Part shown: piece after piece, positions 43,559 through 57,039 of the stretch
Layout of the letters: every line of letters begins with the position of its first letter
Numbering within the stretch: position 1 is the stretch's first letter
DNA from: Nymphaea colorata
Lineage: Eukaryota; Streptophyta; Magnoliopsida; Nymphaeales; Nymphaeaceae
DNA length: 64,000 nucleotides
Direction of reading: 5' to 3'
Assembly: GCF_008831285.2 (NCBI RefSeq)
Contig: NC_045141.1
Span: 26,773,315 to 26,837,314 of the forward strand
Position numbers and translations under genes: made by a program
The notes under the pieces: generated by a model
What the model was told of the DNA's origin: nothing
The model's input: the letters and a program-made list of their open reading frames with translations, nothing else
Database searches by the model: none

Positions 43559-46500
43559 GGAGGTGGAGAGATCTGCTGCTTTGCTCCTTGTTGCTGGTTT
43601 CTCTTCTCCGGAGTTCGCTCGTTCTAGGGCAAGAGCCAGGTACGTCTCAAGAAACTGAATTAGAAGAACTGGATATTATTTTTCTTTTTTTTTTTCTTGC
43701 TCTTTGAGTCGGGGTCAGACCTCCTGGAAGTTTTCGCCAGAGCACTGCAAAAACTGGGTGCAAATTGGTGTTCACTGGAAGGAACATACAATGTGAGGTT
43801 TCCGACAGTCAATTGTGAGGATCTGTCTACTGTCTCCTAGATATGCGATACCTCAAAAATATCGGCATGCTAGCCGACATGTTTCGAGATATTAATTAGT
43901 AAAATATGATCAATCCTGGACACGCGATATCCTTGCCATGCAACATGAATCTAAATTGGTCAACAAGCTTCAGGCTTGGAATTCTAGTAAACACGGAAAA
44001 GTGGAGATCTCATTACTTTGAATTCATGGGTTCTTATCTGAGAAGCGAGCTGGCTGTTAACAGGCAAGCAAGCAAGCAAAAGGAAAAAAAAAAAATGTAA
44101 GCCATGCCATTTAAAAAAAAAAAACAAAAGCAAACACTTGGTTGTTTGAGCTTGAAAAATTACAGTACGTACTATTAATTCTAAGCACTGGGGTGTCCTT
44201 TCCATGCTTGGACTAAAAGGTTACTATCGAACCTCTGCAGGATTCATAAGCATAGATTGCGGGGGAGTGGAAGAAGGCTATGTGGATACCACTACCAATA
44301 TAAGCTATACTTCTGATTCCAATATTATGAAATTTGGGGAAAGAAGAACAATTGCAAGTGATTACATATCGTCAGTGTCTCAATACCTACAGCATCTTAG
44401 AAGTTTCCCAAATGGAACAAGGAACTGTTACACTGTGCAACCAGTGATCTCCGGAGTAAAGTACCTTCTCCGGGCTTCTTTCATGTATGGCAATTATGAC
44501 GGTTTGAATTCTTTCCCTCAATTCGAGCTCTCTGTAGGTGTTAATTCTGTGAGAACTATTACGAGTTCAAATTCAAGTAAGTGGTTGTTCGTTGAAGTTA
44601 TGTTGGTGCCTACGGATACTTATGTCTCAGTCTGCCTTCTCAAGACTACCACTGGGATTCCTTTTATATCCTCCATAGAACTTCGTCCAATGAATGGAAC
44701 TGGTTACAAAATTCTGAACGACACAACAGCCATGGTTCTGGAGCGACGGCTCAATTTTGGGACGACAGATGCTGTTACATACAGGTACTTAGATCTGGAA
44801 ATCAATCTGTAAGAAGCCTTGTTTGATGTATTCCTTCAACATATCTCTCTCCTTATACCTGGTTAGCATTTGCAGCGTCCTGTCTATATTGTTCGTTAAA
44901 TTTAAATAAATTTCTATTAAATCTTTTGATAGTCAAATTAGTGAAAAAATGAAAATATGCTTACCTTTAAGATCAAATAGTTATTCTTATTAATACCTGA
45001 ATTCCAAGAACATATTAGAGCATGCATACTACCATCTTTTTCAATCTGAACATGATAAGGGAGACAAAAACAAAAATTGAGCTTGAGTAATTTTGTGTTA
45101 CATAGCAAAACCAAAGGACAGAGGGGCATGTTCATGTGACAAGATCATGTTTACTTCTTTCAAGAGGTTACAGAGTTTTTGCTCAAACAACATGGAAGAG
45201 GTAGATTCAGGAAATGGAGAGAGAGAGAGAGAGAGAGAGTTCTGTAATTCCCTTTTTCTTTAATGTCTATGTCCAAATAAATTTATGCTTTTATTTTCCT
45301 AGAGATCATAGGATAGTTACCATTTTAAAATCAAATTCAGAAGAAACTACTATCTAACAGAGGTTGCTGTGTGTATCCTTTCAGATAAAGATTCACCATG
45401 CATAAAAAGACGCAAGAATATTTCTGTTTTTTTATTTCCTGATACCTTTTCAGGCACCCTTCATTGTTATCAGCTACAATTGCAGCATCCAAGGACTGTG
45501 CTTATTAGGTGTCTTGAGCTTCCATAGTACATATATTAAATTTAACTGACATGATTTCCCATGAATATAAATTCAAAACAATAGCTTTCCTCACTGACAC
45601 CGGATTGAAAGCTCTTGTAACTCTTGATTCAGTACTAACAACCTTCTTCATGATAAGTCTTGATTGCCTTGATTTAAAGTTCCATAGCCACAAGTGCAAG
45701 AAAAATAAAGAAAATGATAGAAACTGGAAAATATCGTGATATATTAAAAAACGTTAAAATTGAATTTATCATGATTTTTTCGCCATTTTTTCATTTATTT
45801 TTATTTCATTTTCTGTTTTTATTTTTTTCAACCTTTGTTTCATTGTTTTATTGCCTCTTGTTTTAGGTATTTAACATAACCTCCTAAATGCAATACAATA
45901 CTTATTATTTTTTTATTTCTTTTATTTTTACCTAACATTTTGATTTTTTATGTTTTTAAAAAACTCTGAGATCTTCCCGAGAAAAACAACTTTGGTGATA
46001 TATACCCGATAAAAACCTCGCCGATAAAACCCCAAGAATGAAATTTGTGGCTATGATTTAAACAAAATTTTAATTGCATTTTATGGATCCTGACCCTGCA
46101 TCTCAAATGGTCTTTCTTCCAGGTATCCTGATGATATGTTTGATCGCTTGTGGTTATCACCACCTAGAAGCACTTCGTTAAAGTCCATCAACACCTCACA
46201 TGCTGTTGTTTCAGACAGTTATTTTGAACCACCATCAGTTGTTATGCAGACAGCATTGGTCAATCCAAATTCAAGCAATGGAATTCTATGGAATCCCTCA
46301 AATCTACCTAATAATTCCTATTTTTACATGAGTATACATATTGCTGAAATACAAAAACTGAAGAACAACCAGACTAGAGAATTCAACATAACTCTGAACT
46401 CCGAGGACTGGTATACAAATGAAAAGCCCCGTTATCTGACTGCAGAAACTATATTCTCCACATCTAGCTACCTGCTCCCATCTGGGATTAACAAAGTGGA

Positions 46501-49500
46501 GCTCCTGCCCACAGAGAGATCTTCATTATCTCCCATTATAAATGCAATTGAACTATACACTGTCAAGTCACTGTCTAGTTCCTTAACAAACAAAGGAGAT
46601 GGTAAGGCTCATGTTTATCAGAGAACAAGCATTAAGTTGTGAGACATTTCCCTGTTTTTGGCTAACTGTGTGCCTCTTACGATGACAGTTGATGCACTTA
46701 CTAGTATTGCAACTGAACTTGGCATCACCAAAGATTGGACAGGAGACCCTTGTTTGCCTCAACGCTATGCTTGGGAGGGATTGGCTTGCAGTAATGATTC
46801 CTCGCCGAGGGTTATCTCTCTGTATGCATTTGCCTATGCAAAGCTATATAAACTTGAATATTTGTAACTGCAGATGCTTTCCAGTATAATGCATGTGATT
46901 AAGAATAAGGTTCTCCATCTAAGTTTTTGTATTATTAACTTCTTAGGGATTTATCAGACAATGGGTTGACTGGTGAAATTCCTCAAAATTTATCAAGACT
47001 TACAGCCCTAGAGAGTTTGTGAGTATGCATCAGCTTCAAACAGTGATATTGCATGTGCAAATGACTGAACATTCTAGTAAAACATTGGCAGGAACTTAGC
47101 AGGAAACAACCTGACAGGTCCAATCCCATCATTTTTTACTGATTTGATCCATCTGAAAAATTTGTAAGTTTCAGATATATTTACACGATGCAAACCATGT
47201 CGTTCTGGATCATTTTCTAACCCCCGAATTTTTTATGTATGTAATTTGGATATATCTGGTTCCATGCTCAATGCACTGGATGATATTGGAGAACAGAAAT
47301 TTGTCATCCAACAATCTCACTGGCTCAGTTCCAGATGTTCTTCTGCAGAAGCAGCAAAATGGAAGCCTTTTGTTGAGGTTAGTATTGTCAAAGATTGATA
47401 TTCCCCTCTTGTTGGTACAGTTGTTGCTACTGTTACTATTTATTGGCAAGCTGATATAGGCAGTCTGTCTTCCCAATCTATTGTCAGTGCCTTGTATACA
47501 CATATACTTGGCCACTTTTATCAGGTTGTGAGTGTCAATGTGGGAACTTTTTAGTGAGACAAATCAATATGCAAATGACATGCGGTGCAACAAACATGTA
47601 TGCATGCATAGACAGATGGCTGCTGTAATGATGTAACTTTGCTAACCAAATATAATATCCAATAATAACATTTAAGATATTAACATATAAATTAAGGATT
47701 TTTTTAAACGAGAGGAGAGGCCCCTTTCTGAGTAATGCTTATTTAACATAAGTACCAGGCTGTAACGAGCATATGAAACAATTTTCCAGTATTTGTTAAA
47801 AGTATCACCATTATTAAAATTATGATCATGTGCACCTCATCTTTACATGTACAAGATGTCATCAAACAAACACATCAAATAAACACAACTTGCCATACAT
47901 TTGTCTGTAATATCACTCAGTGAATTTTCTTTCTTTCATTTTAATGTTTATGTTCCTTTTTCAACTGCTAACCTCCTTAACCATACCATGCTTTGTGTTT
48001 CCCAATTTTTTAAAGATGATTGTGTTGTACTTTCTGCTTCTAGATTGTCATGTCTTGCTTCTCCTTCCTACTCCAACAGCGTCAATCTCAATGTTGATCA
48101 ACTGTTGTAACATCCCCAATGCCCCAGTGGAAGTCCACGATATGGGATGCTAAACTAAGGTCTATTCCTGGGCAGAACTACTCAACGAGGTTGCTATTGT
48201 GGTCAAGAAACATCTCACAGAATATTGAGCTGTGGTAGTGCAACAGAATGGTAACCAGGATTCAGAATACAATTGGCAGATAAAGTAAATGTTAAGATCA
48301 GAAAAAAGATGTCCTAGATTGCAACGTTCTGAATAGAACTAAGACTAGGATGTCAGATAGAGCCTCACAAAACAATTATAATGGATGTGCCTGGTCCAAC
48401 TCCAAATTTGTGGGTGCATCTATGAGTTCCCATCTGTACAATTACCATTCTCACTATTCATGAACCAGCTATTGTTCGTTCACTTCTAGTTTTGTGCATG
48501 CTTAGCTTCCAAATTTTGAAGTATTATATTATAATCTGGGTCAGTTTATTTGTTCCTGAGACCAATACCGTACAACTTCATTCACATTATCTAATTGAAT
48601 GATGAGGGTCAAGATTGCAATTCAAATTCTATTTATATGACCAAGTATGCTAAAAACCAAATTGTTGATCAGATCTAATAAATAACTTTGGCTTATTAAC
48701 TTTTTTCTTCATTGTAGTGTTTCTGGCAATGAGAAGCTTTGCTTATCAAGCACTTGCAATGCATCTAAAAAGAAAGGCAATGTAGGAGTAATTGTTGGAA
48801 TAGCAGTTGCTGCTGCTTTGTTAGTGGTTGCACTCTGCATTGCTACTTTTGTGATGATGAAGAGGAGAAAGCCTGGAAGTAATTATTCTATCTTAAGCTA
48901 GTACCATTTGGCTGCTCCTTCGTTGTATTTGAGTTTCTCAAAAGTCATCATGTAGCTTGTTACTAAGATGTGTGTGTTGTGCTTTTTTTTTTTTTTTTGA
49001 ATTACACTAGGTAAGCAACCAATAAACAACAGTGCCAGACCGGTAGGAAGCTCAAATGGTTACCAGCCATTCACTCACGTGGAAGTGACAAAGGTCACAA
49101 ATAATTTCAGTAGAAAAATTGGTGAAGGAGGTTATGGTCCTGTGTTCCATGGGCATTTACGGAATGGACAAAATGTGGCTGTGAAGATACTTTCTAGCAA
49201 GTCAAAGCAAGGATCCAAAGAATTCCAGACTGAGGTGGGTGAACTAAGTATTTATTTAGTACAATATCTTTATGAAGTTGTAAAACAAGAAAGGTAAGAA
49301 CTATTCTCTTTATGAACTAAGTATTTATTTACTACAATATCTTTATGAACTAAGTATTCTCTTTTAGGTGATTCTTCTTTCGAGGGTTCACCACAAAAAT
49401 CTGGTGTCACTGATTGGATACTGTGATGAGGCAGAAAATATGATTTTGATCTATGAATACATTTCTAGAGGAAACCTCCAGGATATTCTTTCAGGTGATT

Positions 49501-52500
49501 CTCATTCTAAATTTTGTCAACATCCGATATGTTTTTTGTGGAAAAGCCCATTGTGTATCAATGTGTGAGACAATCATGGTTCCATGAAAACTGAATTCTG
49601 ACGATCATACTAAGTACCATCTCTGGTAGGGAGGTCATAGCTTAAAGCCAAATAACCAATTCAGCATATCGAATGATTTTTACTTTAATCCACTTGTTTG
49701 AAGTTTTGAACAAATTGCTGAGAAGATTTTTTGTGGCATTGTCACATATATTGTGTACGGGTATTACGAGGAATTTCTCAGGTATAACATGGCAAAGTTG
49801 TATGTCTTGGGAATGTCTTGGGAATATCTCGGCAAATTTTTAAAAAATTTAAAACATTTAATAAATCCTGAAAATTATAAAAAAAATAAAAAATACGAAA
49901 AAAACGTGTATTATATGCGTTTTTTTCACTTTTTTTTATTTTCTGGTGTTTTTTAAAAAAATACATGTCTAATTGCCGTTTTATATGCTGACTTACTTTT
50001 CGTGTATTTAACGCATTTTTTTCACTTAAGATGTGTTTTCTGTGACAGTAGTTTGTGGGAATCCTATGGCATGTAGGTGCATGTCTACAATCAAAGCTAA
50101 ACATTTCTTAATCAATTTGCGTTCCATGTGGTTACATTTGCTCTAGCAAGACCACTGAGCACTATGTCACAGTTTGTCAATTTTATCTAAATGATAAACA
50201 CATTTTTGGGATTTAATTTTTCTTTTGCTGTATTCTTCTAGACAAGTTCTTGAGTGACCTTTTTAATTGAAGTAACTAAAACTCTGGCAACAGGACATGT
50301 TTTCTATCATGGTTCTAGTTTAGATTGTTTGGATTGAACATAATTCTTGGCACATGCTTTTGATACTTGACACAGTTGATTGGTGTATTCTAGGTGTCTA
50401 GGGTCAATCAATGTAAAGTTGGATCCAAATAGGTTGCAGCAGTGTTATCCATATTCTGTACGATACATATTGTATAGGTCGGCAAAACCTATTTGATATG
50501 TCTACGAAACACATTTTTCATGTGTATTGTAGGTGTATTGCAAGGAGATGTGTTGTGCCCCTGTCTAGAAACCCATTCATGAGTTCAAAAAGAGAGATTT
50601 TGTGTTTCTTCTTCTACAAAAAGTATATAATCACTCAATTTCAAGTTTTAAGTATATTTCTATTGTTTTGTAAAGTTTATCATATGTTTCCATTTATTTT
50701 ATGAAGTTATTTGTTTTATTTTTTTGATGTGTCGTCAATATATTATGGCTTATGAATGATGAACCATGAATATTCATTGTGTGTGATGAATTTTTTTATA
50801 TAAAACACATTTTTCCTGATTTGTTGAATTTTCTCTATTTTTCTATTTTTTAATATTTTTATGATTAAAAAATAATTTTACAATTGTTTATAATAAATTA
50901 CGATATGTTACGATACGGCCTATGTCACACGGGTGCGGATGAAATACGGGTGCGGATACGGTAATTTTCAAAATTTTCGGATACGCGGACACGGCTAAAT
51001 TAAATATTCTAAAAAATGATAAGATTTAAAAAAAACATTAAATTAATAGTTCACTCTTACAATCTTGTGAGAAAATGTATTTTATCACAAAAGTACTGAA
51101 TATCTGAAAGGATTGTTCATGGAAATAATTGGATGAATCACAAAAAATTGATAAAATGAAAAAAAAACATTAAATGTTTGATTTTTATTTTTTGCCGTGT
51201 CCTAGCAAGTCTCGTGTCGGCGAGTCGACACGGGTACGCTGCCTCTTTAGCCACGTCCGTGTGACGTAGGATACGGCATATAGGTCAGCCCAACTGATAC
51301 GCATTACGATATGCCTTTTACAACATTGGGTTGTGGTACCCCCTCCTTCCTAATCTGATGTCCGTAAATTGGACAGAGAATAAGATTAGAGTTGGTTAGG
51401 GAATTCAAAGTCCTTTGTTGAATTCAAGTGAGTTGGGTTGGATTCAGGTCAGACAGTGTTCTAACTTCTAAGCAATTTAGTGTGTTGTATTGTATGTTAT
51501 CATGTTATGAGAAGAAAACCATACATTACATTCTAATACATTTTCGAAAGTAGTTTGAAAGGTGTTACTGTCCCATATTGGGTGTAACTTTTGATACACC
51601 CATCTGCCATCCCATCATACATTACAGTACGAGACAGGGTGTATCTTTTGTTGCACCTGCAATGCATGAGAAAAATAATAGACATAAGTATTTTTCTTTT
51701 TTGAACCTAAAGTATATAAATTTCTTAATATTGAGCATTAACTTTGTCATAAAAGGATTCATGCACATTTAAAGTAACAGAAATAAGATTTGCATATGAT
51801 TTTATGCAACAACATTAGAGCTTTTATCATCTTTTCTCGAAGAGCCTTTGTCCTCCAAAGTAAAAAAAATTTCAAGTTTATGACCATTAACTTTTTCCAA
51901 GACTCTAAAAGTCGTGTGCAATAAAAACTTATTCTTTTTTATGCTCATTTAATTATATTTAGTAATGTAGGTGGTCAATTTTGACTGTTTCTAATTAATG
52001 TATGCATGTTTTAGGCTATGTCACATGGTTGCGAGGTGAGGGTGCTGGTGTGGGATGCGGCAAGTCCCAAAAAAAATTGGGTGCTGGTGTGGTGAGAGCA
52101 TATATACATATATATATATATATTTATATGTGTGTGTGTGTGTACATATATTATATACATATATATGTTATTTGTTATCTAAGTAATTTTAGTTGTCTAT
52201 ATTTTTAAACTTTTTTTTATCAAGGTTACCTTGAATCAATATATCAATGAAAACTCAGCCAAAACATTTTTCAGAATGGCCAAAACTCATTTGACGCTCT
52301 ATGCGGGTGCGGGTGCGCCACCATTCTTGGCGCACCCATGTGACTTAGGTTTTAGGTAGCACATACTTGTTATTTTGTTATGTTTGTGCAATTCATGTTT
52401 TGTCATATTCTTTCTTTGGTAATATTATTTTGTATCTTCTTGTTTTGATTTTCCTATTTTCAGTATTGAAAATTAAATTTAATTTCTTAATTTACATGAA

Positions 52501-55500
52501 ATCAGATACATAGTTAACTTTGGACCCAAGTGGGATGAGTTACCTTACATGTTTTACAACATTGGGGTCGGATGCTACGGCTAGATTGGAGTCTCAAAGT
52601 TGGATTGCTTAAAGAAGTAAAGTTTATATGCATAAGTATGTTTTGTATTTTATCTGAAGATGCTTGCACTGGCATCCTACTCTTACAATCATTTCGAAAA
52701 TTTTGTATGCTAATGAAGGAAATGAAAATATTTTCCATAGTCTGTTTGTTATACATCCAATAGAAAGACAAGACCTGCTGGACCATAATGGCAACTTCAC
52801 CATTGTCACACAATCAGCAGGAACACTGTTCGGGTGTTTTTTGTTGCCCATATTGGTATACCAGTAGTGCTAGTATTTATATCTTTTGTTGTTAAACATG
52901 TTTTTCATGTCATATATTGTAATCCTTCACATAATATTATGCCTTAATTTTTTTTTTTCTTCTCTAATGTTCTAAGGTTTGATTGTAAATAGCATATCAG
53001 ATGTTGGTCCTCATGCATCAGAGAGGTGTTGTGGTTGGCTTCATTCTTGTTTCTGGTCCTCTGAATGTCAAAAATTTCAGGATCTGCTTGAGTTGAGGAA
53101 AAACTGGTCCATGTGTGAAAACATGCCTATATGCATGAATAATATATGAATCCTCCAAATTCCACTGTAGAAACTGTTAACGTCATAACACATCCAGAAA
53201 AGAATTAGAAGTTAGAACCGAAGCGGAAAAACTGTGATTTTTTTTTTTCAGCAGATGAAACTGCTAGGCAAATACTTAATTCACATTTCCAGATCATTTT
53301 ACTAAATAGAATGGTAAATAAGTAAATTGTCAATTGACCATGATTTTGTAGTTGCTGTTTAAAAATTTCCCATTGCAAAAAAAGGTCAGAAATATATGAC
53401 ATGCCTTCTTGATTCAGGCCGCTCACAGCTTAACCTGGATTGGAATCAGAGGCTTAAGGTGGCTTTCGGTGCTGCACAAGGTCAGCCCTTCTTACCTATG
53501 TTTTTTTTTTTTTTCTTATCACATTCTTCGTTATGTGTTATATTCTAAACAACAAATTTGCAGGCCTCGATTACCTACATTCTGGGTGCAACCCTGCAAT
53601 AATTCACAGAGATGTGAAAAGTGCCAATATACTCTTGAATGAGAAGCTTGAAGCTAAGATTGCAGATTTTGGCATGTCCAAGACTGGTTTTCCTGATGGT
53701 ATTACCCACATATCCACCAAGGTCGTTGGTACTCCTGGATATTTGGATCCAGAGTGAGTTTCTGCTTTAAACCAAAAGACTTTAGCCTGTATTTGAAGTT
53801 TCACATGCAGAATACAGCACAAACTGATGCCCACTAGTGCTTCAATTTCCCAACAGTAACTTGTTATTTCCGGCACTTAAGGGTGCTGGTGTTGTATGTT
53901 TTGGGGTCCTAACACATGATATGCAAGTCACCTACCATCATCATGTACCTTGTAACAACTGGCCCACTTCATACCAGGCTTGAGCTTCCAATTTGGCAGA
54001 TCTTAACCTGCCCCTAACAGCTTCAGTTCTAACCCTAGGAACTAGGACAATTAATCACTTAATTTACCCCCTCCCCATTGAAGCTTTCTCATCTTGAGGC
54101 ACATTCATGGGACCATTACAAACTGTTTTCATTGCCAAATGGCCCCTTACGGTACACGTGTTCGTATGTGCAGGATTGCAGGTCCAACTGTTGAACCAGC
54201 TCTTGTACCAATATAAAAACCCGGCCCATCCCACACTGGTCTGGGGCTTCCAAGTGTCTTGGTCTGGGGCTCCCACTTTGGTGTCTTCCGGCTTGCCCCC
54301 TGCCAACAACGGTTGTAGCCCAAAAAGGCTAGGAACCAGAACAATTAATCACTTAACCAACCCCCTTTATAAGCCCTTGAACATTTATCATTAGCATGTC
54401 AACTTAGTTTGGTTTCTTTTGCCTTGATTCTGTACTAGTTGCATAAAATGCAGAAATTCGGCTGTATCTGCAGCACAAGGCAAAGAAAATTCTTGTGCTC
54501 ATAGAGCCAGCCATAAATGAAGCAAAAAACTTCGTGAAGGCTAATTTTCTTTTCTTTTTTTTTTTTTGGTGGATAGGATGAGTGTTGGAGTCAACTCTTG
54601 CATGTCTACTTTCATACAATAGCTGTACAAGTTTGCTGATATAAATAATTCTTCTTTTCTCTATGACAGATATTACTTGACAAATCGTCTTACTGAAAAA
54701 AGTGATGTCTATAGCTTCGGCATTGTTCTTCTTGAACTGATATCGGGCTTGCAGCCAATTATTGTTGAGCCATCAGGAGAAAGGGTTCATATTGTTAATT
54801 GGGTATGGAGAATTGTTCTACCATGTTTACAATGTTTCTCTTTTACTTTATGCTTTGTTTAACAGTCAACAACAGGACCTGGTACAGGTCCTTCATGAGA
54901 AATTACCTTCTCTTTGGTCCTTTAGGTTGTGTTTGTTTCACCATAGATCTCAGAACCTGGTGATCTAAGATCACTACAATCTCAGATTCATGGACTTAAG
55001 GGTGGACCTCCCCACTCCCCTTCCCCCCCCCCTCCCAATCCATCTTAAATCCATGGTTTTTAACATGTAACGTGGATTTAAAATCCATGCTTCAAGGTTA
55101 ATCTGAGGACCCTTCCAAAACACACCTTTTAATGCAGCTTCGGATCTAAGATTCGAGGCTATCAAACACAATCGATCATAAAGTTTTAGGCTAGCTCAGT
55201 TTGTTTTTGCAGTTGTTCCTTGTCTTGTCTTGGCTGGCTTCTTTTTGAAGATGTTTGGCTTTTAATACAATTCTTTGTTAGAGATTCAAGCATTTATTTG
55301 CATGAAATTTTAGTATTACATATGACAAAAGATATATAAATAAGGTGCATCTATCTATTAGTATAGTACCTTTTTTGTGTTCAAAAGCTAATAATTTGTC
55401 CTCCTTGCTCCACTCGAGTTTCTGAAACCGAATTTCTGGCCACTAGCTTCTCATATGCCATAAGAAACTTAAAGGAATATAATGATTTCACTTCACGTGT

Positions 55501-56921
55501 TTTGTCAAGTCCAGGGTTCATAGTGAATCGATCTAACAGGGTTCTAGATCATAGTTCAAAAAATTAATAGAAGATTAGATACAGTAACCAAACTGAGCTG
55601 ATACCTTATCCAAGTTAGAATAATGATAAGTGATTATTCAGTTTGACTGTTAACTTTTAAACTATGTCACATGGGTGCTTCTAAATGGCTGCCGCACCCA
55701 TGTTGACATTGGTGCTGGTGCTGGTGCTGGTGCTGGTGCTTGTGCTTCTCCAACACAGCACATTCAGTTCGGTCAATCAAATCGAATCAAAACGACCATT
55801 TTAAATGTGCACATAACTAAATTATCTTTAATACAAAAAAATTATATATAAATATAAATAAATAAGGCTACTAAACAGTTGATAACTATGTAACCAATGA
55901 TTTATATACACACACACACATAAATATACACCCTCACCGCACCTGCACCTAATTTAAAAAAAAAAAAAAAAAATTACCGCATCTTCACCTGCACCCCGCT
56001 CTAAGGTGACATATCTTTTAAAGAATCTGAAGAATGATTTAATGTACTTGCATGGTAGACTAATATGAATATCTGGTACATTTGCCCGCCAGCCTACGGG
56101 AATATCGATTAGGAATTTCATGCTGTATATTCAGAGATATAGTTTGATCAATGGACGAATGTGCAGTCAGTGGCTAGACAAGCTTTCCTATGTTTGGCGC
56201 ACTGGGAAAAACTGATTTCTGTTATGACCTGCAATTTTACTTTTTCACAAAGAAGTAAACATCCCTCGTGGCCCCTTTAGACAATCTTAAGGCCCTGTGG
56301 AAAACCTACTCTTTCTTTACTTCAAAGAGGAACATCCCTTTTGACGCCAAAACCAAGCTTGTAAAATTGTTTGTCGGGTTGACGTGGTGCTAGTTGCCGC
56401 TTTGTCAGTAATTACGAACTTGAACAACACCATATATGGTACATGCATATAGCTTTCCAACACACCAAAAAACATAGACTAGATATGGTCTCGCAGCCTC
56501 CAAATCAAGGCATTGCTGAGTCCTGAATTACTTGCAGATGTTCATCTTTTGTGCCTTTAAATTTTGCTCATGCTGGTAAGCAGAGTTTCTGAAAATTGTT
56601 CATTTTTTTGCACAGGTTCGACCAAAGCTGCTAAGAGGAGATCTTGCAAGTGTTGCAGATCCAAGATTTTGTGGTGCTTATGATGTGGGTTCAATGTGGA
56701 AGGTGGCAGAGACAGCACTCGAATGCACCGCCTTAAAAGATGCAGAAAGACCAGCGATGAGCATGGTCGTTAGTTATTTGAAGGAAGCCATTGAATCAGG
56801 TTCACCCCCTACTGTTTCAGCACTTGTGTCACCATCCGAACCTCTGAGGGGTGTATACGCTCTCAGCTCTGGAACAGACAGTGAAACTGGTGTTAGCTAT
56901 GCTGCTCCATTAGCGAGATAG
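43555..56921 (+). CDS. malectin-like LRR receptor kinase D (889 aa, 14 exons)
   Basis: Predicted plasma-membrane LRR-I receptor kinase. Exons: 43555-43639, 44241-44784, 46123-46601, 46689-46821, 46947-47018, 47092-47163, 47297-47377, 48718-48878, 49011-49234, 49368-49494, 53418-53480, 53564-53753, 54670-54802, 56616-56921 (2670 nt with stop). The start MRRWRDLL gives a signal peptide ending near VLGQ (about residue 26). Malectin-like domain about 29-370. TGDPC and LRR exons 414-488. Membrane helix about 513-536. Kinase about 570-845 with IGEGGYG, VAVK, HRD (695-697), DFG and PGYLDPE. Its ectodomain pairs with gene E and its kinase with gene B. Introns 10 (3.9 kb) and 13 (1.8 kb) are swollen by small inverted-repeat elements. 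No stop, frameshift or missing catalytic residue was seen. Confidence 0.92.
44785..46122 (+). other. gene D intron 2
   Basis: 1.34 kb, AT-rich, with a GA microsatellite at 45216-45239. Nothing else was recognised. Confidence 0.7.
47378..48717 (+). other. gene D intron 7
   Basis: 1.34 kb. Its last about 370 bases align with the end of gene B intron 7, for example AAATTTTGAAGTA, TTATCTAATT.AAT and GAGGGTCAAGATTGCAA. The first part has no counterpart in B, which is evidence for the recombination point there. Confidence 0.7.
49238..49350. repeat. direct repeat in gene D intron 9
   Basis: GAACTAAGTATTTATTTA and ACAATATCTTTATGAA occur twice in order (49242 and 49314 regions). A third GAACTAAGTATT follows before the acceptor. 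Confidence 0.8.
50919..51270. mobile_element. small inverted-repeat element, copy 1
   Basis: Left end CCTATGTCACACGGGTGCGG; right end, read in reverse, CCTACGTCACACGGACGTGG. ATACGG lies on both sides (50913-50918 and 51271-51276) as a likely target duplication. It has no ORF, so it is a non-autonomous (MITE-like) element. hAT origin is possible but unproven. Confidence 0.75.
52014..52349. mobile_element. small inverted-repeat element, copy 2
   Basis: Left end GGCTATGTCACATGGTTGCG; right end, reversed, CCTAAGTCACATGGGTGCGC. TTTTA flanks both sides (52009-52013 and 52350-52354). The interior has GGTGCTGGTG words and TA/TG microsatellite sequence, as in copy 3. Confidence 0.75.
55661..56014. 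mobile_element. small inverted-repeat element, copy 3 (opposite orientation)
   Basis: Left end ACTATGTCACATGGGTGC; right end, reversed, ATATGTCACCTTAGAGCGGG. CTTTTAA lies on both sides (55654-55660 and 56015-56021). Its reverse complement aligns with copy 2 in order: GTGCAGGTG words, TG microsatellite, AT-rich core, GGTGC-rich end. Confidence 0.7.
55711..55740. repeat. (GGTGCT)5 hexanucleotide repeat
   Basis: Five perfect GGTGCT units inside the third inverted-repeat element. They probably expanded from its GGTGCGG-type terminal words. Confidence 0.9.
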
Positions 56922-57006
56922 TAGAGAACTCTTTTTTATATACTTTTTTTTATCATTCTTCATGGATTTCTTTTTAATTTTCTTGGTTGAATTGATGTAA
57001 CTTTGT

Positions 57007-57031
57007 AATAAATGTATTAATTTGTAATAAA
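57007..57031 (+). terminator. likely polyadenylation signals of gene D
   Basis: AATAAA at 57007-57012 and again at 57026-57031, inside two TTTGTAATAAATGT repeats, about 86-110 bases after the stop. Confidence 0.6.
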
Positions 57032-57039
57032 TGTGTTAA

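Larger units (their letters stand above)
49495..53417 (+). other. gene D intron 10, nest of small elements
   Basis: 3.9 kb, against 1.35 kb in gene B. It contains two inverted-repeat elements (50919-51270 and 52014-52349), TG and TA microsatellites, and an ancestral part near 52590-52950 shared with gene B. Words such as ACGATACATATTGTAT and ACGATATGCC around the first element suggest an older element into which it inserted. Confidence 0.7.
54803..56615 (+). other. gene D intron 13
   Basis: 1.8 kb with one inverted-repeat element (about 55661-56014). The rest is AT-rich sequence partly alignable with gene B intron 13 near its 3' end. Confidence 0.65.
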
